Positions 1 through 6,311 of a stretch of 6,819 nt of DNA are shown here, piece after piece. Position numbers and translations under genes: made by a program. The number at the start of each line of letters is the position of its first letter. Positions within the stretch are counted from its first letter, which is position 1. A model generated the notes under the pieces. It worked only from the letters and a program-made list of their open reading frames with translations, ran no database searches and was not told where the DNA came from. Origin of the DNA: Halobacteriales archaeon (GTDB lineage Archaea; Halobacteriota; Halobacteria; Halorutilales; JAHENH01); contig JAHENH010000036.1 in assembly GCA_018609935.1 (NCBI GenBank), positions 1-6,819 on the forward strand, written 5' to 3'.

Positions 1-120
1 ACAATAGAAGTTCTGGAACATGTTCAAAAACCTATTGTAGGAGTTCAGTGGCATCCTGAAAAGATACATGATGAATTTACTTATAGGGCCATTGAAAAAC
101 TTTTAAACTATACTAAGTGA
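1..120 (+). CDS. Class I glutamine amidotransferase / C26-type gamma-glutamyl hydrolase, C-terminal end only
   Basis: Frame 1 is open from the window edge to a TGA at 118-120 and encodes the last 39 residues of a protein whose start lies outside the window. The segment GVQWHPEK (fragment residues 14-21) is the hallmark of class I amidotransferases and peptidase family C26: its His18 and Glu20 are the second and third members of the Cys-His-Glu triad, and a closing helix follows, as is normal for the C-terminus. The GVQWHPE spelling is especially common in PuuD-like gamma-glutamyl-GABA hydrolases. Such enzymes either hydrolyse gamma-glutamyl amides or release ammonia from glutamine for a partner. 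The nucleophile Cys is upstream and not visible, so activity cannot be judged. The TGA overlaps the ATG of the ATP-grasp gene (TGATG), which implies translational coupling and suggests a shared pathway. Hydrolase versus ammonia donor is undecided. Confidence 0.85.
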   Translation, partial: TIEVLEHVQKPIVGVQWHPEKIHDEFTYRAIEKLLNYTK

Positions 121-1037
121 TGAAAAACTTTGCTATATATTTTGATAAACAACAGATGTATGAATATCTTTTAGAAACCAATTACAGGGAAGCATATAAC
201 AAGATAGTTAATGATCTTCTCCATGATCATGGTATTGAATCTTATATTATACTGGAGGGGGATGAAACAGCTAATAATTCGATAGCTGTAAATGATAGAT
301 CTCTTTATCCAGGGAATGGTATCTTCCCCTCTCTAACATGGGTAAGAGGAGAGAATTTTGATCATAGTAAGGCATATACTGATGAACTAAGATCTAAACA
401 TGTTGTTAATGAGAGTTCATTTGAAAAGCTTTGTAATAATAAACTACTTACAAAAGAAGTTCTAAAGAGGTATACAAAGCCAGATGAATGTGCTGATTAT
501 TATATATGTAAACCTATAAATGGTAGAAGAGGGGAAAGTATAGAAATAGTAAGCTTAGAAAGATCAGCGTTTCTTGAAGAATCCTCTGATCACTTTATAG
601 AACCTCTTATAGATTCTTCTAAGGGAGATAGTGAACTGGGAATAGAGGGGATTCATGATATTCGTATTCTGTGTGTAGGAACTACTCCTACTACACTGGT
701 AATAAGAACTCCTCCTGAAGGATCTTATTTAGCTAATGTACATAGAGGTGGTTCTATTAAGACCTTTGATCTAAGGAGAGATCTTAGGGAATTCAATAAG
801 TTAAGTATTTGTAATACAGTATATGGTATTATAAATGATCTTGAAGAAGACTATCTAAAAGATTGCTCTATGTATTCTATAGATCTTATGAAGGAAAATG
901 ATAGTGATTATTATCTATTAGAACTTAATTCATTTCCTGGTATAAGACCAGAGTACAATCTTTTAATTGACACTTTTGTGAAAAATGTAGGAGAATATGT
1001 TAATAATAACAATTACGCTAATACTCATAATATTTAA
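120..1037 (+). CDS. ATP-grasp carboxylate-amine ligase (RimK-like fold)
   Basis: A 305-residue protein, counted from the ATG at 120 that overlaps the preceding stop; a GTG lies just before it at 117. ATP-grasp features appear in order: N98 and K108 in the helical region before the ATP-binding domain; KPINGRRG (131-138), the ATP-binding Lys and Gly-rich loop; EPLID (161-165), the adenine-contacting strand; DIRILCVG (180-187) and R196; NVHRGGS (206-212); and D255, E268 and N270 followed by PG (273-274), the usual Mg2+-ligand set. The family activates a carboxylate as an acyl phosphate and joins it to an amine, typically making peptide or isopeptide bonds. The protein is short and has no extra catalytic domain, so it is a stand-alone ligase. 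It is flanked by an amidotransferase and, further down the operon, by a COOH.NH2 ligase, which fits a multi-step amide-forming pathway. Substrates are unknown. Its final 41 bases overlap the next gene. Confidence 0.88.
   Translation: MKNFAIYFDKQQMYEYLLETNYREAYNKIVNDLLHDHGIESYIILEGDETANNSIAVNDRSLYPGNGIFPSLTWVRGENFDHSKAYTDELRSKHVVNESSFEKLCNNKLLTKEVLKRYTKPDECADYYICKPINGRRGESIEIVSLERSAFLEESSDHFIEPLIDSSKGDSELGIEGIHDIRILCVGTTPTTLVIRTPPEGSYLANVHRGGSIKTFDLRRDLREFNKLSICNTVYGIINDLEEDYLKDCSMYSIDLMKENDSDYYLLELNSFPGIRPEYNLLIDTFVKNVGEYVNNNNYANTHNI
989..993 (+). promoter_or_regulatory. Shine-Dalgarno-like AGGAG before the small membrane protein gene
   Basis: AGGAG at 989-993 sits three bases before the ATG at 997, inside the 3' end of the ATP-grasp gene. 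The spacing is shorter than the usual five to nine bases, so it may be weak. It is the only purine-rich ribosome-binding motif I see before any gene start in the window, and it supports the overlapping start at 997. Confidence 0.45.
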
Positions 1038-1206
1038 TTTCATTGTAATACTTGGACTTTTACTTCTTGATCCCAGTGTTAAGTTCTGGGATATTTTTAT
1101 GAGTAAAAATTTATGGAAGTTTCAGATCATTCCAATGGTCCTTTTTATGAAATTAGTTGAAATTTCTGTAATATTATTAATAATAATCTTTGAAAATCTT
1201 AAATAA
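997..1206 (+). CDS. Small two-helix membrane protein, unknown function
   Basis: A 69-residue, strongly hydrophobic protein. Residues 1-24 and about 44-66 form two membrane segments rich in Ile and Leu, separated by a short polar loop with Asp, Ser and several Lys (about 25-42). It has no cleavable signal peptide. The start overlaps the ATP-grasp gene by 41 bases, and its TAA overlaps the ATG of the next gene (TAATG), so it is wedged into the operon with coupling on the downstream side; this makes a chance frame unlikely. Two-helix hairpins of this size occur among phage holins and small membrane anchors, but nothing specific identifies a holin and no endolysin gene is visible. A role bringing the amide-ligase products or enzymes to the membrane is conceivable but is inference only. 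The first in-frame Met after the first helix (codon at 1099) is a less likely start. Confidence 0.65.
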   Translation: MLIITITLILIIFNFIVILGLLLLDPSVKFWDIFMSKNLWKFQIIPMVLFMKLVEISVILLIIIFENLK

Positions 1207-1835
1207 TGGGAAAGTACACTAATTTAGATGGCAAATCAAGCCTAGAAGAAAATATAAAAAGTATTATATCTATTGACCACAAAAAAATAGAAAATGAATT
1301 AGATGAAAAGGGTATTCTAAAGAAAACTTCAGAAATTAATCAATATTTCAATGGTGAAGGTAAGAATATTAGCCTTGGAACGAAAGAAATTATCTGTGTT
1401 AATACAATTAAGTACTGCTGTGGAGCTTATATACTGAAGGGTCAGACAGATTATCATAGAGACGGTTTTTTGGAAAATCTAGATAGACTAAATTATCTTA
1501 TAAAATATTCATCTATTAAAAATAAAATAGAATCTTACATAGATATAGAATATGATCTATATAATGATGTATTACCTCTTATAATAAAAGAAATAATAAA
1601 ATATCTTGCACACACTGAAGATAAACTCTATGTAATAGCTAATGATCTTTATGAACAAGAGGATTATCTAAATAAGATCGGTCTAGAGATAACAAAGACA
1701 TTTGATGCTGAAAATATAGATCGAAATCCAATTAGTATTTATTCAGCTAATCTAGACTATTTTAGAAAAATGGACAAATACATGGACACTAATGAATATA
1801 AGAAAAGGGTAGAAAAAACTAAAGTTGCAACATAA
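1206..1835 (+). CDS. Unknown protein, first copy of a tandem paralog pair
   Basis: A 209-residue soluble protein that I do not recognise. It starts at the ATG overlapping the previous stop (TAATG), with no Shine-Dalgarno. It resembles the next gene product along most of its length. Shared blocks are CCGAYILKGQTD (71-82), DVLPLIIKEIIKY (121-133), KLYVIANDLY (140-149), NKIGLEI (156-162) and SANLDYFRKM (180-189). The order helix (PLIIKEIIKYLA), strand (LYVIAND) and then a YLNKIGLEI turn recalls the C-terminal half of GNAT acyltransferases, where an Asn on a strand is followed by a 'FYEKLGF' segment; however, a clear acetyl-CoA pyrophosphate loop (R/QxxGxG/A) is absent, so this is only a structural hint. 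The N-terminal 60 residues are variable. Its place between an ATP-grasp ligase and further operon genes suggests it serves the same pathway. Confidence 0.75.
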   Translation: MGKYTNLDGKSSLEENIKSIISIDHKKIENELDEKGILKKTSEINQYFNGEGKNISLGTKEIICVNTIKYCCGAYILKGQTDYHRDGFLENLDRLNYLIKYSSIKNKIESYIDIEYDLYNDVLPLIIKEIIKYLAHTEDKLYVIANDLYEQEDYLNKIGLEITKTFDAENIDRNPISIYSANLDYFRKMDKYMDTNEYKKRVEKTKVAT

Positions 1836-1847
1836 ATATAATAATCT

Positions 1848-2519
1848 ATGAATTCTGAGAAATTTTATAGTTCAATGGATAATATAGCAGTTCTTAGGGA
1901 CAATATAAAGAAAATTATATCTGTCCAATATAAAGAACTGATAGAATATATAAACGAACTTCCTTGTAAGGAGGAAGCTCGAATTGGTAAAAATAAACTG
2001 GACAAGATCACTAGGATCAAAAATACAGAAAGAAATGGTATAGGCCTATTTAATACTATAGATGTTCATATAAAAGAGATCAGACTTTGTTGTGGTGCTT
2101 TTGAATTACAAGGACAGACAGATGCTATTCCAAAAGGAGACACTATTGATGAGCTTTTACCTATACTAGAGAAAGTTAAAGAAAGTAGCAATATTGAGAC
2201 CTTCTTAGACAAGGGTTATTCACTACTGCATGATGTTTATCCACTTATAATAAGAGAGGCTATTAAGTATAATGCACAAAAGAGTGATAAACTTTATATA
2301 ATAGCTAATGACAGATATAGTAGAAGAAAATTTTTAAGAAAAATTGGACTGGAAATATCAGAAGAGTTTAAATCTAAGTATCTAAGTAGAGATAAACTAT
2401 GTACTTATAGTTCTAATTTAGATTACTTTAGAGAAATGCCACAATATAAATATACTGATGAGTACAACAAAAGGGTCAAACGATCCTCTGAACATAAAGT
2501 TCATAGGGAATCAGTTTGA
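1848..2519 (+). CDS. Unknown protein, second copy of the tandem paralog pair
   Basis: A 223-residue protein, paralogous to the product of the gene just upstream. Matching blocks are CCGAFELQGQTD (81-92), DVYPLIIREAIKY (129-141), KLYIIANDRY (148-157), RKIGLEI (164-170) and SSNLDYFREM (188-197); by hand, about half of the last 84 aligned residues are identical. As in its sister, the IAND strand followed by a FLRKIGLEI segment faintly resembles the end of a GNAT fold, without a recognisable CoA loop. The ATG at 1848 follows a 12-base AT-rich gap lacking a Shine-Dalgarno; a second ATG at 1875 (Met10) aligns better with the start region of the sister and is a possible true start. The basic tail (about 207-220) is longer than in the sister, and its coding sequence overlaps the start of the DNA polymerase gene by 62 bases. 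It ends in TGA. Confidence 0.75.
   Translation: MNSEKFYSSMDNIAVLRDNIKKIISVQYKELIEYINELPCKEEARIGKNKLDKITRIKNTERNGIGLFNTIDVHIKEIRLCCGAFELQGQTDAIPKGDTIDELLPILEKVKESSNIETFLDKGYSLLHDVYPLIIREAIKYNAQKSDKLYIIANDRYSRRKFLRKIGLEISEEFKSKYLSRDKLCTYSSNLDYFREMPQYKYTDEYNKRVKRSSEHKVHRESV
2458..2519 (+). other. 62-base out-of-frame gene overlap
   Basis: The end of the second paralog gene and the start of the polymerase gene are read in two frames here. The paralog frame carries a conserved TDEYNKRV stretch plus a basic tail; the polymerase frame carries its first 20 residues, of which roughly the first ten precede the expected first strand of the exonuclease domain. Both frames have independent homology support on either side, so the overlap is real unless the polymerase starts at a downstream non-ATG codon such as the CTG at 2488. 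Confidence 0.7.
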
Positions 2520-4503
2520 TAAAGATAAAGATGCTTTTTCTGAGATAATTTCATATGTAAAGGAAAAACAAATAGTTGGAGTTGATACTGAAACTGAAGG
2601 TGCATTTGATCATAGAAATAATGTAATAATGTTTCAGATAGGGGATCATGAAAAACAATTTGTAATAGATACAAGAGTAGTTGATATTGATCCCCTAAAA
2701 GAAATAATGGAGGATAGTTCTATAACGAAGATCTTCCATAATGCTAAGTTTGACTATAAATTTATCTTAAAGTCCTTTGGAATAGATACTAGAGGAATAA
2801 GAGATACATTTTTAGGTGAAAAAGCTCTTTACAATGGAATAGAAGCAGGATTAAAGCTAAAAGATCTAGTCTATAGATATGAGGGAGAAGAGATGCCTAA
2901 GGAAGAGAGGGGCAAATTTAGTAAACTAAATAATGCTCCTTTTACAGAGTCCATGATAGAGTATGGAGCTAATGATGTAAGACTTCTAACACTTATCAAT
3001 GAAAAACAAAGAGAAAGACTCTATAAATGGAATCTTGAATCTGAAGTAAGATTACAGAATAGATTTATAAGAGTTCTGTCTCTTATGGAATATAATGGAT
3101 TCTATCTTAATCCTTATAAATGGAGAGAAGTAGTAAAACAGAAGGAGACCCAGCTTCAAGATTATAAAAGACAAATAGAACAGTGGATAATAGAAAATGG
3201 ACCAGAAGAATATATAGACAGAAATGCTGATCTATTTGATAGTGGTCCTAAAGCTATTACATATGTTCAGGGGTCTTCTAAAAAAAGAATGCAATATATA
3301 TTCTCTTCTCCAAAGGAGACTGCAAAATTTATGCATGCTCTTGGACTTGATATAAGGATCAAAGGAAGTGATGGTGAATTTAAGGATTCCGTAAGAGAAG
3401 ATAATCTTATAAGATTCTATAATGTTTCTTCATTTATTCCTCTTTATCTAAAACTAAAAAAGACTGAAAAAGCTATTAATACTTATGGTTATAATTTCTT
3501 AGATAATATTAATAAAGTAACGGGAAGGATACACTCTGAATTCTTCCCAATGCTTAACACTGGGAGAATTAGTTCTAATCATCCTAATTTACAGAACATT
3601 CCCAGTGAAGGTAACTACAGAAATTGTTTTACACCTCAGTTTGATAACACAATTCTCTGTGTCTCAGATCTGTCCCAGCAGGAACCTAGAACATTAGCGG
3701 ATATTAGTGGAGATGAAAAACTAATAAATACATATAATGAAGGAGGGGATACTCACTCTCTTGTAGCATCTATTATATCAGAGTTTAGTGAGGGAGAAAG
3801 GATTGAGGTAAGTAAAGAAAATAATCCTGTATCAAAACTTTTTAATGTACCCATAAGAGATATTGGAAAAAAGATCAATCTCTCTCTTGCTTATGGAAAA
3901 TCTGCATATACTCTCAAGGATGATCTTGGAATTAGTCAAGAAGAAGCACAGAAAGTAATAGATAAAGTATATGGAGGTCTTCCTCAGTTAGGAGAGTATT
4001 TTGAGAGAGTAAAGAACTTTGCTCTAAAACATGGGTATGTTATTATTGATCAGGTATCGAGAAGAAAATATTTTATTCCAGGATTTAAGGAATTCAAAGA
4101 ACTTGAAAAAAAGATAAATACTCCTGGATTCTGGGATGATTATAGAAGTAATAAAGCTAGGGGAGAAATTCCCGATGATATGAAAGAAACTGTAAAGAAT
4201 TACTTTAAAAAGAAAGGAGATATAGAGAGACTATCTAGAAATTATCCTATACAAGGTACTTCTGGTAGTATGACAAAATATGCTGCTATTTTACTTCAAG
4301 ATAGACTAGAAGAAAGAAATATGGATCATAAAGCAAAAATAGTTAATATGGTCCATGATGAAATAGTAGTAGAATGTGATAGATCTATTTCCAATGAAAT
4401 TAAAGAACTTACAGAAAAAAGTTTAATAGATGCAGGAAGAACTTTCTGTAAAAAAGTTCCAATGAAAACTGAAACTGAATTAGGAACCGTCTGGCAACAC
4501 TAA
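2458..4503 (+). CDS. Family A DNA polymerase with 3'-5' exonuclease
   Basis: A 681-residue replicative polymerase, complete in its known motifs. The proofreading exonuclease comes first: Exo I DTETEG (D43, E45), Exo II HNAKFD (N95, D99), Exo III YGAND (Y169, D173). The polymerase domain follows: GRISSNHPNLQNIP (369-382), motif A DLSQQEPR (D404 metal ligand, E409 equivalent to the steric gate E710 of E. coli Pol I), motif B R467-xxx-K471-xxx-L475-xxx-Y479-G480, and motif C VHDE (D634, E635). There is no 5'-3' exonuclease domain, as in T7-like enzymes. Two oddities: the position equal to E. coli F762 is Leu475, the Leu762 class reported for many phage polymerases; and motif A reads QQEPR instead of the usual QIELR. 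The enzyme would copy phage DNA in the cytoplasm. The ATG at 2458 lies inside the preceding gene without a Shine-Dalgarno, but no other ATG precedes the Exo I motif. Confidence 0.96.
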   Translation: MSTTKGSNDPLNIKFIGNQFDKDKDAFSEIISYVKEKQIVGVDTETEGAFDHRNNVIMFQIGDHEKQFVIDTRVVDIDPLKEIMEDSSITKIFHNAKFDYKFILKSFGIDTRGIRDTFLGEKALYNGIEAGLKLKDLVYRYEGEEMPKEERGKFSKLNNAPFTESMIEYGANDVRLLTLINEKQRERLYKWNLESEVRLQNRFIRVLSLMEYNGFYLNPYKWREVVKQKETQLQDYKRQIEQWIIENGPEEYIDRNADLFDSGPKAITYVQGSSKKRMQYIFSSPKETAKFMHALGLDIRIKGSDGEFKDSVREDNLIRFYNVSSFIPLYLKLKKTEKAINTYGYNFLDNINKVTGRIHSEFFPMLNTGRISSNHPNLQNIPSEGNYRNCFTPQFDNTILCVSDLSQQEPRTLADISGDEKLINTYNEGGDTHSLVASIISEFSEGERIEVSKENNPVSKLFNVPIRDIGKKINLSLAYGKSAYTLKDDLGISQEEAQKVIDKVYGGLPQLGEYFERVKNFALKHGYVIIDQVSRRKYFIPGFKEFKELEKKINTPGFWDDYRSNKARGEIPDDMKETVKNYFKKKGDIERLSRNYPIQGTSGSMTKYAAILLQDRLEERNMDHKAKIVNMVHDEIVVECDRSISNEIKELTEKSLIDAGRTFCKKVPMKTETELGTVWQH

Positions 4504-4508
4504 TATTT

Positions 4509-6311
4509 ATGGAACCAATAAAAGTAAATGATCTTTATATAGGAAGACCAGTTCAACTTAGGGACATTGGCCACCTAGGAAAATATGTAGGATCTCTTGA
4601 TGATGAACATGTACTGTTCTTAAGGAATAATGGTGTCAATGATGAAATAGAGATCGTTCAAAAAAGAGATATAGAAGTTTCTTATCTATCTGAGGAAGCA
4701 CTATTCAGGTCTTCTCATACTAATCTACGTTTAAGTAGAAGGATTATAAGTTCTGAGAGTATACTCTCTATAGAAGACAGAGTTCAACATGTTGGAAGTG
4801 TATTAGAGATAGGAAACATAGCATATCAAGAAAGCAGAAGATCAGATGAAAGTGATGGATATATTAGAGTAACACAAACAGATATAGGCTCAGTTCCCTT
4901 TGATACTATGGGGGATTATTTTAATACAGGGGTAAATATAAGATCTAATCCAGAGATAGGGGATCTACTATTTACTTCTTATCTTTCTAGACATAATTGT
5001 ATAATGGAAGTGTCTAGTATAGAATCTATTACTGATCCTTATAATAGTAATCTTGAGATCAAAGTGGTCATTGGAACTGTCTATGACTCTGATGGATATA
5101 TTGTTAAAAGTACTCACAGGTTTATACCATCATTAACTGATTATAGAATAGTACATTCAGATCCTCAACTTAATATTAGTAAAGGGGATTCTTCTATAAG
5201 AAGTATAAGAGATATAGAAAACCATTCTGATCTTATAAAGAGAACTTTTAATATAGATATTACAACTCAATTTTCAAGTCCTAGAATCTCTTATATTAGA
5301 AGTGATCTAAATTCAACTACAGAAGATGTATGTGTAGATACTTATCGAATGCTTAGTATCACTCCTAAAGCAATTTATAGTAATTTTCCTGGTGCAATTG
5401 GTATAAATGATATAGAGGAGGGTATCAACAATGTATATAGTAGTAGAATAAATGAGAATTATTATTTTATTGGAAGAGATAAAGATCTTTTCTTTGACAG
5501 TACTGTAATACTTAACAGTTTTCGTACTTTTTATAGAAAAACTTTTAGAGATGTTGAGGATGAATTAATTAATGTATACAGATTTAAAGTAAATGAAGAT
5601 GAATCTACATCTAAAAGAGATGTTGTTTGGGTCTTAAATAATGTTCTCTATTTCAACATAACCTATCAACTTAGAGCATTACTTTATAATATAGGGGATG
5701 GAATAGAGAACTTAAATTTCTTTAATACTTTAGGTCAGAATATAGATCTTTTATCTAGAAATGGTATCTCTATTCCAAACAACAGTGCAAGTATAAGTCT
5801 ATTAGGAGATAAATTTCCAGCTATAAAACTTCATATTGAAGAAACAGAAGATCTAAATAGATATTTAGATTATATGCTGAAAAATTTTTATAAAAATGAT
5901 TCTCTATTAAAAAATAATTTGATTACAAGATCTATAAAAAAATGCTTTAGTGCTGAAGATAATCTTAATAGTTCATATTTTGATTATCTTTCATATACTG
6001 AAGATACTAGAAGATCTTATGAAAGAATGTCAAATTACGGTGAAGTTCTTCATACATTAGAAGGAGTATCTGATCAATTTTATGTCTATACAGCATCAGA
6101 TGATGAAAATTATAAAAAGAGAAAGAAGAAAAAGAAAAAAAGAGAGCCTATTAAATCAGGTTCAACTGTGATAGCAAAAAAGAATATAGGAAAAGAGATA
6201 TGTAAAGGAAATAAGTATAGCGTTAAAGACATTGTAAAAACTACAGGAAAGAAGATCCTAAAAATAGGCAATAGTTATTATGAATCTAAACACTTCAAAC
6301 ATGCTAAATAA
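4509..6311 (+). CDS. Unknown 600-residue protein with SH3-like ends and Lys-rich linker
   Basis: I do not recognise this protein as a whole. Residues about 5-60 (VNDLYIGRPVQL, GKYVGSL, DEHVLFLRN) look like a small SH3/KOW-type beta barrel. The last 50 residues (STVIAKKNIGKEICKGNKYS, then VKDIV, KILKIGNSYYESKHFK) match the general pattern of small phage SH3-like domains: a basic strand, 'L/C-KGK-x-Y-x-V', an exposed turn, and a 'yyxSxxF' end. Between them lies a long mixed region, rich in Ser, Asn, Ile and Asp, with no membrane segment, Cys cluster or known catalytic motif that I can see. A strongly basic linker of Lys and Arg (about 536-545) precedes the C-terminal domain and suggests binding to nucleic acid or another polyanion, or a flexible tether. 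The gene starts five bases after the polymerase stop, without a Shine-Dalgarno, and overlaps the next gene by 11 bases, so it is co-transcribed with both. A role in replication or in the amide-ligase pathway are both open. Confidence 0.85.
   Translation: MEPIKVNDLYIGRPVQLRDIGHLGKYVGSLDDEHVLFLRNNGVNDEIEIVQKRDIEVSYLSEEALFRSSHTNLRLSRRIISSESILSIEDRVQHVGSVLEIGNIAYQESRRSDESDGYIRVTQTDIGSVPFDTMGDYFNTGVNIRSNPEIGDLLFTSYLSRHNCIMEVSSIESITDPYNSNLEIKVVIGTVYDSDGYIVKSTHRFIPSLTDYRIVHSDPQLNISKGDSSIRSIRDIENHSDLIKRTFNIDITTQFSSPRISYIRSDLNSTTEDVCVDTYRMLSITPKAIYSNFPGAIGINDIEEGINNVYSSRINENYYFIGRDKDLFFDSTVILNSFRTFYRKTFRDVEDELINVYRFKVNEDESTSKRDVVWVLNNVLYFNITYQLRALLYNIGDGIENLNFFNTLGQNIDLLSRNGISIPNNSASISLLGDKFPAIKLHIEETEDLNRYLDYMLKNFYKNDSLLKNNLITRSIKKCFSAEDNLNSSYFDYLSYTEDTRRSYERMSNYGEVLHTLEGVSDQFYVYTASDDENYKKRKKKKKKREPIKSGSTVIAKKNIGKEICKGNKYSVKDIVKTTGKKILKIGNSYYESKHFKHAK

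Larger units (their letters stand above)
1206..2519 (+). repeat. Tandem gene duplication
   Basis: The two adjacent genes encode proteins that align almost end to end, with conserved CCGA-GQTD, IAND and NLDYFR blocks in the same order and spacing. The nucleotide sequences have diverged well apart from short matches such as those coding for IAND and NLDYF, so the duplication is old, and both copies have kept open frames. This favours two specialised subunits or substrate variants over recent amplification. Confidence 0.75.

Noticed and set aside
117..119. GTG as start of the ATP-grasp gene
   Set aside because: The adjacent ATG at 120 overlaps the upstream TGA in a standard coupling arrangement and is the simpler start; the difference is one residue.
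1174..1190. AT-rich TTATTAATAATAATC stretch as a promoter or origin
   Set aside because: It codes for the Ile-rich second helix of the small membrane protein, in a genome where such words are common; no paired -35/-10 spacing or repeated iterons support it.
6111..6148. A-rich run as a programmed frameshift site
   Set aside because: The A7 run (6135-6141) sits in frame as AAA AAA AGA and does not form the usual A AAA AAG heptamer; the zero frame continues smoothly into an SH3-like domain, so no shift is needed.
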